DNA from: Chara braunii | Lineage: Eukaryota > Streptophyta > Charophyceae > Charales > Characeae | NCBI GenBank assembly: GCA_003427395.1 | Contig: BFEA01000423.1 | Span: 367,626 to 431,625, forward strand | DNA: 64,000 nucleotides | Direction of reading: 5' to 3' | In this document: positions 1 through 9,234 of the stretch, piece after piece | Layout: every line of letters starts with the position of its first letter | Position numbering within the stretch: position 1 is the first letter of the stretch | Notes under the pieces: model-generated | What the model was told of the DNA's origin: nothing | Seen by the model: the letters and a program-made list of their open reading frames with translations, nothing else | Database searches by the model: none | Position numbers and translations under genes: made by a program

Positions 1-225
1 CCCCTGTTCTCTTAAACAACCCCCGACCTCGCCCCATCTCACTGCCCTCTCTCACCCCCCCTGCCCCTCGCCTGATCTCTACACACCCCGAGCCTGGCTG
101 CGCTCGCATTCATCCTTCCCGATCCAGCCTTTCTACCCCCGCTTCCGACCTGCCCCGCCCACCCCGCTTGCCCCAACTCACGGTCCCCTCCCGCCTCCCC
201 CACCCTCCCCCTTCCTGAGTCAATC

Positions 226-430
226 TTGACCTCCCATCTGTCGCGTCATCCCGACTCTGGCCGCGCCCAGTCTACCGCTCCACCTTCCCCCTTCCCGTTC
301 ATTCTCATCCCCCCACTTGTCGCGTTCATCCCGAGCCTGGCCGCGCTCAATCTACCGCTCCACCCCCCCTTTTCCCGTTCAATCTCGTCCCCCCTACCTG
401 TCCCGTTCATCCCTCCCGATCCAACCTCTC
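226..430. repeat. C/T-rich degenerate repeats, about 79-bp unit
   Basis: A pyrimidine-rich tract carries two to three diverged copies of a unit of about 79 bp. Each has a CTGTCGCG-like start, a TCATCCCGA segment and CTACCGCTCCACC. The long open frames across it come from low complexity (Pro/Ser-rich on one strand, Gly/Arg-rich on the other), so I do not call a gene. Confidence 0.6.
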
Positions 431-503
431 TACCCCCCACCTCCAATCCAGTTTATCCCGACCGCTCCCCAATTTTGATATCGCCCGATCCTATCCACCC
501 CCC

Positions 504-810
504 CAACTGATACCGCCCACCCCGTCGACACCACCCATCCCTTCGACCCCATTTCCATCCTTCCCCTCCACCCTGACCCCGGATCCATTCTCCCTCTCCA
601 CCCTGACTCTCCCTTTCCGATTTTGATACCACCCCTCCAACTGATACCGCCCACCCCGTCGACACCACCCATCCCTTCGACCCCATTTCCATCCTTCCCC
701 TCCACCCTGACCCCGGATCCATTCTCCCTCTCCACCCTGACTCTCCCTTTCCGATTTTGATACCACCCCTCCAACTGATACCGCCCACCCCTTCGACCCC
801 GCCCACGAAC
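504..810. repeat. 134-bp tandem repeat
   Basis: The motif CAACTGATACCGCCCACCCC begins at 504, 638 and 772, giving an exact 134-bp period. The first two copies are almost identical and the third is partial, breaking off after about 40 bp. It lies in a C-rich tract upstream of LINE copy 1 and could be part of that element's leader, but nothing here proves it. Confidence 0.85.
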
Positions 811-1488
811 CACGTTGTCATCCTCCCCCTCCACCCTGACCCTCGATCCATCCTCCTCCTCCACCCTGACTTGGGATCCGGCCGCCTCTCATCCAGATCT
901 CGATCCCTCCCCTCTGATTCTTCCCCTCCCTCCCCTCCACCTGGGCTTTACGCGATTATCACGACCTTGACCATTTCCCGCCTCCAACTACCCGCCCACC
1001 CATGGGGAGGGGATCGATCAGATGTAGAGGCAGCTATTGATAGGGTCAATCGTTGAATGGTCAAATAGGATACCAAACAAGACACCGATCAAAAAAAAAA
1101 AAAAAACTCCTCCGAAATCAATAATAAACTATTGGACGGTCGACTGGGTTCCCCACTGTGCTCCCCACTCCTCCCACCCTCGCCCCATCCTCACCCCTCC
1201 CGATCGCAGACCCCCACCTCACATCTCGCTCAAGGGCAACAAAACTTTGATTATTGTCAGCCAGCCTAGCCACACCACTGTAGCTTTCGACACATCATCC
1301 ATGAAGGACATGGCGAGACTAAAGAACGAAGCCAGGAAGGGGGGAGGGCGGTCAAGGATGATCTGGCATCATGACGCCATGGGCCACCACTCGTTTGACT
1401 GGCGGCCACGGCGAGATGAAGAGAGGAAGGAGGATGCCACCATGGCTGAAGCATCATCTTCCCGGCCCCCCCCCCATCCCCTGCGGAG

Positions 1489-3678
1489 TTGTTGAAGGAG
1501 ATGCATGACTTACAGGGAGGAGAGGATGCCACTAACAAACCCACATGGGCTGACAAGCTAAAAAAAATCTACGCTGGCCAGACCTTGTCAGTGGGGAGGG
1601 AAGGAGAAGGGGAAAGCAATCTAGAGATCCCGTTGGACAACCTGTCCACCGCATCGGCCTTCTTCTTAGAGAATTTTTTAGCAAAACCAGAGGACAAGAT
1701 AATCAGTCAAGGGGGGAAAAAGTGGAGGGTAAAAGCACTCCCAGGAGGAGCAATCAGAGAAAGGGATGTCATATATACCCGCCACGCAAGCACATGGGTG
1801 TTTTATGACGATGCAGTCTATAAATCAACGAATGACAAGGTGGGATGGATTAGGTCACATATTTACCATTGATGACGTGATCCTCTTCCGGATAGGGGGA
1901 CGTGACTTCAAAATTCACACGTCACACAAAATGAGACCCTAGTGCTTTAAGTGCCATGCTTACGGCCATCTCTCGACAGAATCAGAGTGCCCCTACCACC
2001 CGGCTAGGAAAATCAAAGCCACCGGACGATTGATTCGTGACCCAATCAAAGACACTTGGTGGAGGACGGTTGACGCCGGTCATGAAGGTTGGGTATACGT
2101 GGATGAACCGCGAGATGGGGGAGGAGTGAGGGGCTGGGAATGGGAAAAAGGAGATGTGGTGGAATGGGATACAAAACCCCCAGAGCAATGGACCCCCCCC
2201 AAACCGGTGAAAGTACATATGGACGGGGCCGCCAAGCCTCCGGCGACCAATGAGAAACAAATAGAACCACAACAGACCGAGACGGAGAGGACTGAGCAGC
2301 ACCCTGAACCCAGGCCTCAAGATTTCATCGCCACGACAGATATGAGAGATCTTTGGCACTCCCCGCCCCCCAAGAAACAAGCACACTCAAGCAAGAGCGA
2401 CAGAACACAAAAAAACAGATTAAAGGAGGCAGTTCAATGGAATCAGAAAATAGGTTCCGGGTAATTTCAGATCCATTGGAGAATGGGGGCATGCTCATGG
2501 GGGAGAAGGGGCCTGGGGATCTAAGGCAAAACAACCCAACGGAGGGGGAAGGGAAGCAAAAGACCCAGGTGCGGGCGAAAGGCACAGGGAGAAAAGATAA
2601 GGCAATAGGAGAAGGGAAGGGGAAGGAGAAGGGAAAGGAAAAAGAAGAGAATCAACATGGGAGCATACAACTGGCCTCGGAGGAGGCTGCAGCAACTGAC
2701 CCCAACCTGAAAGGACAATCCCCTAATCTAAACCCGACCGATGTTGTGCCCGCAACTGCTACAGAAGGGACTCCCTCTAAGGCAGACCCATTCTTCCAGG
2801 CCTTTGGACCCCAACCCATGGACTGGGAAGTTTCGGGGGTTGCCCCGGACGAGGAAATGCTGGATAGCACACCTGAGGCCTGGGGATCTCAGGGCAAGGA
2901 AGATATTGAGACCAAGCTAATGGGCCTGGCTGAGTGGCTGATCAGTCACCTTCAGTCACTATATTCAAGCTAATCAGAGGAATATTGGGATGAGGCTTAT
3001 GTGCAACTATTCTCCCTATTAGATGAAAGCCCCAACTTGAAACAAGCCCTGCAGCAAGGCCTGTCCCAGAACCTGGATTGGCAATCAGCATTACACAGAA
3101 TCTGGAACATTGTTCACCTTAAGTTCCAGCCTCCCGAAAGAAAAACAACACCAGCACCGGTCTAGCATAAAACATCCGATCACAAGCAGCCCAAGGATGG
3201 TGATGTTTCAGGCCACACCTACATTTCCCTCCCCCTGGACGTCGCCCAACCAGTAGGGCATGCAGAAGGAACTGAACAAAGGAAGGAGGAAGAAACAATA
3301 AATACAGATGAAGCAGGTCTTTCCAAACGAGCAAAAATACTTCACCTTATTGAAAAAGGAATGTACCACAAAAACCTACTGAAAGGAGACAAAGTTTTGA
3401 TACTTCCCATTAGGAAGAGGACTGGGCAATGGGAACTGGGTCTATCTCCGGCGGACCAAGAAGACTCATACGCCCAGACCTACGGTGGGATGACTCTGCA
3501 CGGATGGCACATGAAGAGGGAGGGAATACTACGCATCCACGAAATTACAGACTTCATCACAAATAAATACGAGCCGGGGGCAGTGGCCATCATCAACGTA
3601 TCTTCGGAGAACCTGAAGATGGCCTATAAAGACGTCTACGTGAGATTTGAGGACAACAAAGAAGCAGGGTTACAATGA
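1489..3678 (+). pseudogene. LINE ORF1 (gag-like RNA-binding protein), decayed
   Basis: Segments in several frames match ORF1 of copy 2 in order. The N-terminal domain (WADKL, AGQTL, GWIR; 1489-1860) is followed by a CCHC zinc knuckle (C-x2-C-x4-H-x6-C, about 1940-1990), a TVDAGHEGWVYVD block (2064-2105), a Lys/Glu-rich linker and a C-terminal domain ending in VRFEDNKEAG (3361-3678). Compared with copy 2, about 110 codons between GWIR and the IDD segment before the knuckle are deleted at about 1854. A stop just before the knuckle (MRP-stop-CFKC) is Trp in copy 2, i.e. TGG to TAG. The family role is to bind the element's RNA. This copy cannot make a full product. Confidence 0.8.
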
Positions 3679-3873
3679 CTCACACACAACCTGCTCCTGG
3701 ACACCCAGTAACTAAAAATCAAACCCAACAATATTTGGTCAACAGATGACCTACTTACCTGCATATACTCAATACTTAGAAATAACATTCTTAACAAGGG
3801 AGTGAATTGGGATATACAGGATTTGTCACCATTCCCAATATAATAGTGAAAATAAGGAATACACAAAGCAAGA

Positions 3874-5450
3874 ATGGACTGGGTAGAAGTGGTGTATGGT
3901 AAGAACCAAAAGTGGAAGCACACTCTTCAGCGAGCTGACCTGGATATTCGTTCAATTAATGTGAACGGTCTAGCCTCACGCAACCCTGACAAGAACAATG
4001 CGTTATGAGACTTGATACGAAGGGTGGCGGGAAGAACGTGGCCGGATGTAATTTGCATCCAGGAAACCCACGTGATGGACTTGCCGGACTATCACAGGGC
4101 ACATAAGCAAGTTTGGCCCTATCTAAAATACCAGGTCTTTGCCCCTACACCAGGAAGTGCGGGGGTGGCCATATGGGTACCACCCGAATCTCGCCTCCAA
4201 GTTCTCGACTGGGAACAAGACAAGGTGGAAGGAAAGTGGGTCAGAGTGCTGGGCATGTTGGAATTAGAAATAGTATGCATTGTTTCCATCTACGCTCCTA
4301 ACACTCCCCAGGAAAGATGAACCTTTTTTGAGAAAATCGAACAAATCCCGGTCCTCGATATCTCGATAATAATAGCAGGGGATTTCAACGCCGCACCAGA
4401 TAGGTGGCTGGATCGTTGGAAAATCCCGCCCTCTACCGCACGCAATGCGGAGGAGGACGAGGGGATCATAAGGGACTTGTGCACTACTCTCTCACTTTTC
4501 GACACCTACAGGCGAGGCCATCCGACCGAAAAGGTATTTACGTGCTTGCGTAACAACAACCCTGATAGACTATCCAAATTCAGAATCGATTTTATTTTGG
4601 CTTCAGAAGACCTGAGTGGAGGACTAACCTTGACGGCGATACTGCCAATTAGCCCGCACCCAGGCCTGGACCACAGAATATGCGTGGCAGTCTGGACTTT
4701 CCGGAAACGGCCAGATCAGGGAGCCAGCTATTTCAAACTCAATACTTCTCTGCTCCGGCTAAAATCCTTCCAAAAGTACATACAGCAGACCTGGGCCTTC
4801 TGGAGAGACCAAAGACCTAAGCAAGAATCTCCAATTGCCTGGTTCAACAACGGTTTGTTCTTCCTGGCAAAAAAATGCAACGAATACTCCAAGCATATAA
4901 CCGCACAACGATACCAACAGGAAATCTTGACAATGCAAAATCTCATGGAAGCCGAACAAAAACAATCTTCGCAAGGGCAAGAAATAGGGCAAGACTCGTA
5001 CTTAGAAGAACCACAATCCCAGATACCAGATTTAAAAGCCCAACTCCTGAAACATGCACAATATCGTTGGCAAGGTGCCCAGATTAGGGCAAGATTATCG
5101 AATCTCTCAACCGAAGGAGTAATGGATGCCCAGTTTTTTAAAATGGCAGGACCTCGTTGCAAAAGAACCACAATTGAGGCACTCTATGAACCACGATCCA
5201 TGGATTCAGACCTGGCCATCTCTACAGCAAGGTGTGCCAAAATAACATACGATTTTTACAAAGACCTCTTTACCTCTCACATAGACAAATCTAACCCACA
5301 GGACCACGAACGACATCTAATTGACTTTTTGAAACCAATGGATAGATCCTTGACTCCCGAACAGCGGGATTCCTTGGAAGCCCCAATCTCCAAATAGGAA
5401 ATCTGGACCGCCCTTCTTCAAATGAAGGAGGAAAAAGCGCCTACGTAGCA
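3874..5450 (+). pseudogene. LINE ORF2, endonuclease part; RT missing
   Basis: The start near MDWVEVV (3874) leads into an apurinic-type endonuclease. Visible motifs are NVNGL (about 3958), QETH (about 4060), the SIYAPN strand (about 4290), AGDFNAAPD (about 4378), RIDFILAS (about 4582) and HPGLDHR (about 4658). The region to 5397 is the linker before the RT. Stops at NAL-stop-DLIRR and ER-stop-TFFEK are TGA where CGA (Arg) fits. The reading ends at EIWTALLQMKEEKAP, exactly where the RT fingers would start (compare copy 4 at 42330). This domain nicks target DNA to prime reverse transcription. The copy is not functional. Confidence 0.85.
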
Positions 5451-5471
5451 TTACTCCTAGGGGGAAGTTGA

Positions 5472-5483
5472 ACCACCAGTACT

Positions 5484-5551
<68 letters not shown>

Positions 5552-6089
5552 CCCAGGTTGTTGTAGAGGTGGGATATTAGACGGATGGAAGTCACCCATA
5601 GTACTTGGCCACTCGGTTGTCCAGATGAACCCCTTTGAAGACCCCACCCACCAGTACTTCCTAAAGTCGTGCCCCTATGCTTGCAGGGGTTCGACTTAGT
5701 TGGTCAACTTAGGGGCTGGCAGGAGATTGCTTGGGCCTGGTGTCCGAAGTTCCGGTGCGACAAGGTTCGTTCGACTCCGCTTCCACCGGGGCTGGGACAT
5801 GGCTAATTTTAGGGCCTGTCACTACTCTTCGGTCCAAGTGACACTCAATACGAGTAGGGTAATGGTCCTGAGTGCTGGTCACACTGAGGTAGGATAGTAG
5901 AGATAGGGGGTGCGCTAGGAGTATTGTCGGGAGGATGGGATGGGAGGTAGCCTCGTTCCCTCAGGGCAACCATGGCTGACGGTTCCAGGCGATCGATGTG
6001 TGCCTAGTAACTGGCCTCTACAGTGTCTACAGCACCCTGGGCTTTAAAAAAAAAAAAAAAAAAAAATCAAAAAAGGAAGTACTGGTGGT
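5472..6089. mobile_element. Inverted-repeat (MITE-like) element I with ACCACCAGTAC ends
   Basis: The left end ACCACCAGTACTTCC (5472) and right end GGAAGTACTGGTGGT (to 6089) are inverted. The repeat continues inward through a T-tract (left, about 57 T) or A-tract (right) to AAAGCCCAGG (5548-5557) and CCTGGGCTTT (6036-6045). Flanks are TTGA on the left and TTAA on the right. The 480-bp interior is unique here and non-coding. The same TIR bounds the insert at 43814-45026. A caution: the inverted symmetry extends a few bases beyond the TTAA (GGAAGTTRA on both sides). Confidence 0.75.
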
Positions 6090-6392
6090 TTAACTTCCTC
6101 CCCACTACCTTCCTGCTGTCCCGGATGCTGAGGGGAAGAGGTCTCTCTTTTCCCAATGCCTGGGATATTAGTCTGGGGACCCAGACCGAACACCAGATTG
6201 ACCACTCCCCTTGGGAGAGGCTCCTCAAGTTGCTGTTTCCAGCACCAATGGAACTCTTGAGTCTGAACAGTTACCTGTGTAACCTTCCTGTACATGGCCC
6301 CAGGCAACTTGAAACTTGTGCTCTACCGGCCCACTTAGAAGGAGAGTTTCCTCTTCCCGGTTGAAAAACACATATGCGGCTCCTATATGGCT

Positions 6393-6510
6393 GCAACTTT
6401 GGGGAAGTACTGGGGCGGCGTTTCACTGGATATCCATCTAGGTAAAACGGGCCTCGCATGCGACCCATTTTGCCTGGATCGAAACGGCAGCCCAGCACTT
6501 CCCGAGAGTC
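6393..6510. repeat. Foldback hairpin element (GGGAAGTACTGGGG ends)
   Basis: GGGAAGTACTGGGG at the left and CCCAGCACTTCCC at the right are inverted. Inner arms also pair (GGCGTTTC/GAAACGGC, CCATCTAGG/CCTGGATCG) around a centre with GCATGC. The arrangement matches the core of the hairpin at 25976-26082, so it is a repeated family and not chance. No coding potential. Confidence 0.75.
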
Positions 6511-6759
6511 GCGTCTGTATACACATGACTCTAAAAGAATAACTGGAGGCTGGCACTGGTGATTTAAACCACCAGTACGTTTCTCAGCCGTTTTTTTGCA
6601 GAAGCGGGTTGCATGTTGCCGCAACTTTCGGGGCTCGGCCTGTGGAGCAAAATGGCTTGCGGCGCCAGCCAGAAGGAGGTCGGTGCAAGTTCATTTTTCT
6701 TTGGTGGGCAGGGCGTTTCCAGCCCCGGAGAAAAGTGCCTCGGAAGTAGCAGTGGTCTC

Positions 6760-6902
6760 TTTTTTTTTTTTTTTTTTTTTTTTTGGAACCCCACCAGTGT
6801 TAGTGGTGCTGATAAGAGCAGACACCACTAGCATCTGGGGAGAGGCTCCATCTATTCGTGGGGAGCATCACCTGCTAGAAAGCGGGTCCAGCGTCCCATA
6901 TA
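6760..6902 (-). mobile_element. Poly-T-headed retroposon tail copy 1
   Basis: A run of about 25 T is followed by CCACCAGTGTTAGTGGTGCTG, a GATAAGAGCAG segment, the block TCTATTCGTGGGGAGCA and GCGGGTCCAGCGTCCCATA. On the minus strand this is a tail starting TATGGGACGCTGGACCC and ending in poly-A. It is one of eight copies in the window, two of which end long units (A and B). Confidence 0.75.
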
Positions 6903-7206
6903 CAGACTGAAATTAGAGTACATTCAGAGGAACAATGTAGGAGGTTCCTGCCAGCATTGGTTTCCCTTTAATCCATGGGATTGACTGAGCAGGACACTTG
7001 AAAAGAGGAAAAAAAGGGGGGGGGGAACCTCTTCTCCCGGAACCTAGCGCCAGATACCTGCTGCTACACACTAGTTCCTGCCATTCTTGGAAAATGACCG
7101 AAAAAAACTGCCAGCATTTTTTTAATTGCTCTGGATTCCAGAGGATTAACTGAGCAGGTTGTGGAAGGTTCCACCCACCCTATCTAGCCTTTTTTCTTTC
7201 TTTCTT

Positions 7207-7208
<2 letters not shown>

Positions 7209-7251
<43 letters not shown>

Positions 7252-7364
7252 AACCTGAACTGGCGCTAGAGATGCTGGTAAGAGCAGGCACCACTAGCGC
7301 CGTCAGGGAGGCTCCATCTATTGGTGGGGAGCAGCACCTGCTGGAAAACGGGTCCAGCATCCCT
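7209..7364 (-). mobile_element. Poly-T-headed retroposon tail copy 2
   Basis: About 39 T at 7209-7247 are followed by TGGCGCTAGAGATGCTGGTAAGAGCA, TCTATTGGTGGGGAGCAGCA and GGGTCCAGCATCCC. TGGTAAGAGCA resembles a tRNA D-arm/box A and GGGTCCAGCATCCC a degenerate T-arm/box B, hinting at a tRNA-derived tail. Same family as 6760-6902. Confidence 0.75.
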
Positions 7365-7742
7365 TGACATGGTAATCATTCAATTATGTAAACAAAAGAT
7401 TGTGAAGATTTGTAACATGTGTGCGTAATAGGATCTGTGATGATGAGCAGCATTGATTGCCCTCCAAGGAGAGGATTAACTGCTCATAAACCATACCTTC
7501 GCTACCCCATCCGTCGAAGCGTAAGCCATTCAACAACACACACAGGCGGGGGGGAATACACAACTATTGACGGGCATCCACATCAAGCAGTCTGGAAAAC
7601 AAGCATCCTACACAGTATAGCAATCATCCATCACGAACCAGGAAGACAACGGAAACCCTAACCGATCCCCCTACCGCGTGAGGAACTACCACCACCCCTT
7701 CCTGAGTGGAATTGCGGACCGGGCAACTCCACACACCACGAA

Positions 7743-8612
7743 CTACCCCACGCCCATCCGCTGCCAATCAGCTGTTCTAAACGCCCCACTGCATCCGCGG
7801 GTAATCTCCATATCCTCCTTGGCCTCATCGCCATCACCATGGCTATCGTTGCTGTGAATATTATCGGTGCTATCATTGTCAGCGACGCCGACAGTAACAC
7901 CGTTATTGTCGCCGGTCTCTTTCTTGTCGATTTTATGTCCACAGTTATCGTTCGTTACCTCAAAAAAGTTGTAATTGATATCCTCGATACAATTGATATC
8001 TTCAAACTGATTGTTGTCGTTGTTGTTGATGTCGTTGTTGTTGTTTTTGTCGGCATCATCGTTGGTGTTATTACCACCCCCGCAGCTATTGATGATGTCA
8101 TTGTTGTCCTTATCATCGCACTCGTTATTCATGTTGAGGCCATTGTTGCCTCTGTTGATGATGTCATTGTTCTTGTTGTCATCGCATTCGTTGTCGATGT
8201 AGAAGTTGTTGTTGCCGCTGATTTCCTCAATTGTTGTCGCTGGCGATGTCGGCGTTAATCCGCCGGAGCAGCCCAACAATCCTTCCTCCAGAGTAGCACA
8301 ACGATCCTGCCCTATCCTGAAGATGTCGTAGCATCCATGCATAAGTTGGCCAGCTCGATGCCAATCCACAAACTCGTCGATTGGAGGAGCCGGCCCCTCC
8401 TCCAACTCCCAAATAACGTCGAGCATGGCCTGCATCTTGTCCTCCAGCCATGGCGCCAGTGAAACCGTCCCCCCTACAGTCCCTAACTGACCCCCCTGGC
8501 TCGCAAGCAGAATATCCACGACCTCTTGCAGACGGCGACCGCCTTCTTCAATAATCTGCAACCACTCAACCGCACCACGCCGTAAGTCTTCATCAGAATC
8601 CATGNCGTNCAT
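7743..8612 (-). CDS. Asn/Asp-rich hypothetical protein
   Basis: An open frame of about 289 codons. The first 130 residues are of normal complexity and probably helical, with Trp- and Glu-rich segments (VEWLQIIEEGGRRLQEV, DKMQAMLDVIWELEEG, FVDWHRAGQLMHGCYDIF). From about residue 130 it turns into a long Asn/Asp tract with repeats of NNECDD and NNDIIN. It is uninterrupted, unlike the transposon frames, and matches none of the element families I recognise. The start is uncertain: two ambiguous bases (8605, 8609) fall in codons 2-3 and another at 8621 just upstream. The low-complexity half could be a GAT/AAC repeat expansion. Function unknown. It is the best host-gene candidate here, but a captured or spurious frame cannot be excluded. 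Confidence 0.45.
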   Translation of the reverse strand: MXXMDSDEDLRRGAVEWLQIIEEGGRRLQEVVDILLASQGGQLGTVGGTVSLAPWLEDKMQAMLDVIWELEEGPAPPIDEFVDWHRAGQLMHGCYDIFRIGQDRCATLEEGLLGCSGGLTPTSPATTIEEISGNNNFYIDNECDDNKNNDIINRGNNGLNMNNECDDKDNNDIINSCGGGNNTNDDADKNNNNDINNNDNNQFEDINCIEDINYNFFEVTNDNCGHKIDKKETGDNNGVTVGVADNDSTDNIHSNDSHGDGDEAKEDMEITRGCSGAFRTADWQRMGVG

Positions 8613-8639
8613 GTCGTCCCNAAAAACGCGCCGTCAGAT

Positions 8640-9234
8640 CTCACAAAGCAGACGCCTCACGCTAACGTACCGTCTCCTAGTGTACGTGGCGGATTATCCA
8701 CCATCGCCTGAGCAGATGACCAAGCGAACACCACAGTGACCAAGAACAGCTATTGTCCCCGTCCATGGAGTATGGCTGAACCTCGCCAGCCGGTCTGTAG
8801 CGCAGGTCAGGGCTAAGCGTCAACGCGTTTCTCATTGGGTATTAACCCTGCTATCCTTAGCCTGTAGACGCCATGGGGCCAATGGGGGGCACCAGTGGAG
8901 CCCTGCATCTCCCTACCCATTCCTCTCCCAGACTGCCTTATCATGTGGACGTAGCCCCTCCCTGACGCCCTTTCCTAAGGGTGTAAGTGGAACTTCACAA
9001 ATCTTCCAACTTGAGGGAGTGGTGCTGCTGGAAGCGGGCGCACTCTCTCTTAGGCTTGGAGCCCACAGCTTTGCAGATGGAAAAGATTATTGGCCACGAA
9101 AAGCAGGCAAAGATTTTTGCAAAGTCTGGCGGAAACGATTTTGCTGGACCCCCCCCCAAATCCAGCGTCTCTTTTGTTGCTGCCCATTGCTGGGACAGCC
9201 TACTACGGGCTGTGGGGCGATAGGTTGAGGGGGG
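8640..9234. other. Unassigned intergenic sequence
   Basis: Short open frames only, with no domain, repeat family or RNA motif that I can identify. It ends where retroposon unit A begins. Confidence 0.5.

Larger units (their letters stand above)
1266..5450 (+). mobile_element. LINE copy 1 (non-LTR retrotransposon), 3'-truncated
   Basis: An ORF1 with a zinc knuckle is followed by an ORF2 with an endonuclease/exonuclease/phosphatase domain, the layout of plant L1-type LINEs. The same two proteins are encoded, more completely, by LINE copy 2 on the other strand (11784-19378). This copy stops where the reverse transcriptase should begin and runs into an inverted-repeat element at 5472. Losing the 3' half while keeping the 5' half is the opposite of usual LINE 5' truncation, so a later rearrangement is likely. 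Confidence 0.85.

Noticed and set aside
3872-5450. Host DNA-repair endonuclease gene
   Set aside because: The endonuclease domain sits after a LINE ORF1 and leads into the LINE RT linker; the same arrangement recurs on the minus strand.
5640-5800. Structured RNA (tmRNA/tRNA-like) from the GGGGTTCGACT and GGTTCGTTCGACTCC words
   Set aside because: The flanks do not pair into an acceptor stem and no tag, anticodon or known snRNA signature could be found inside this MITE.
8640-9234. Promoter for the Asn/Asp-rich ORF
   Set aside because: No convincing TATA box or other element upstream of 8612, and ambiguous bases lie at the presumed start.
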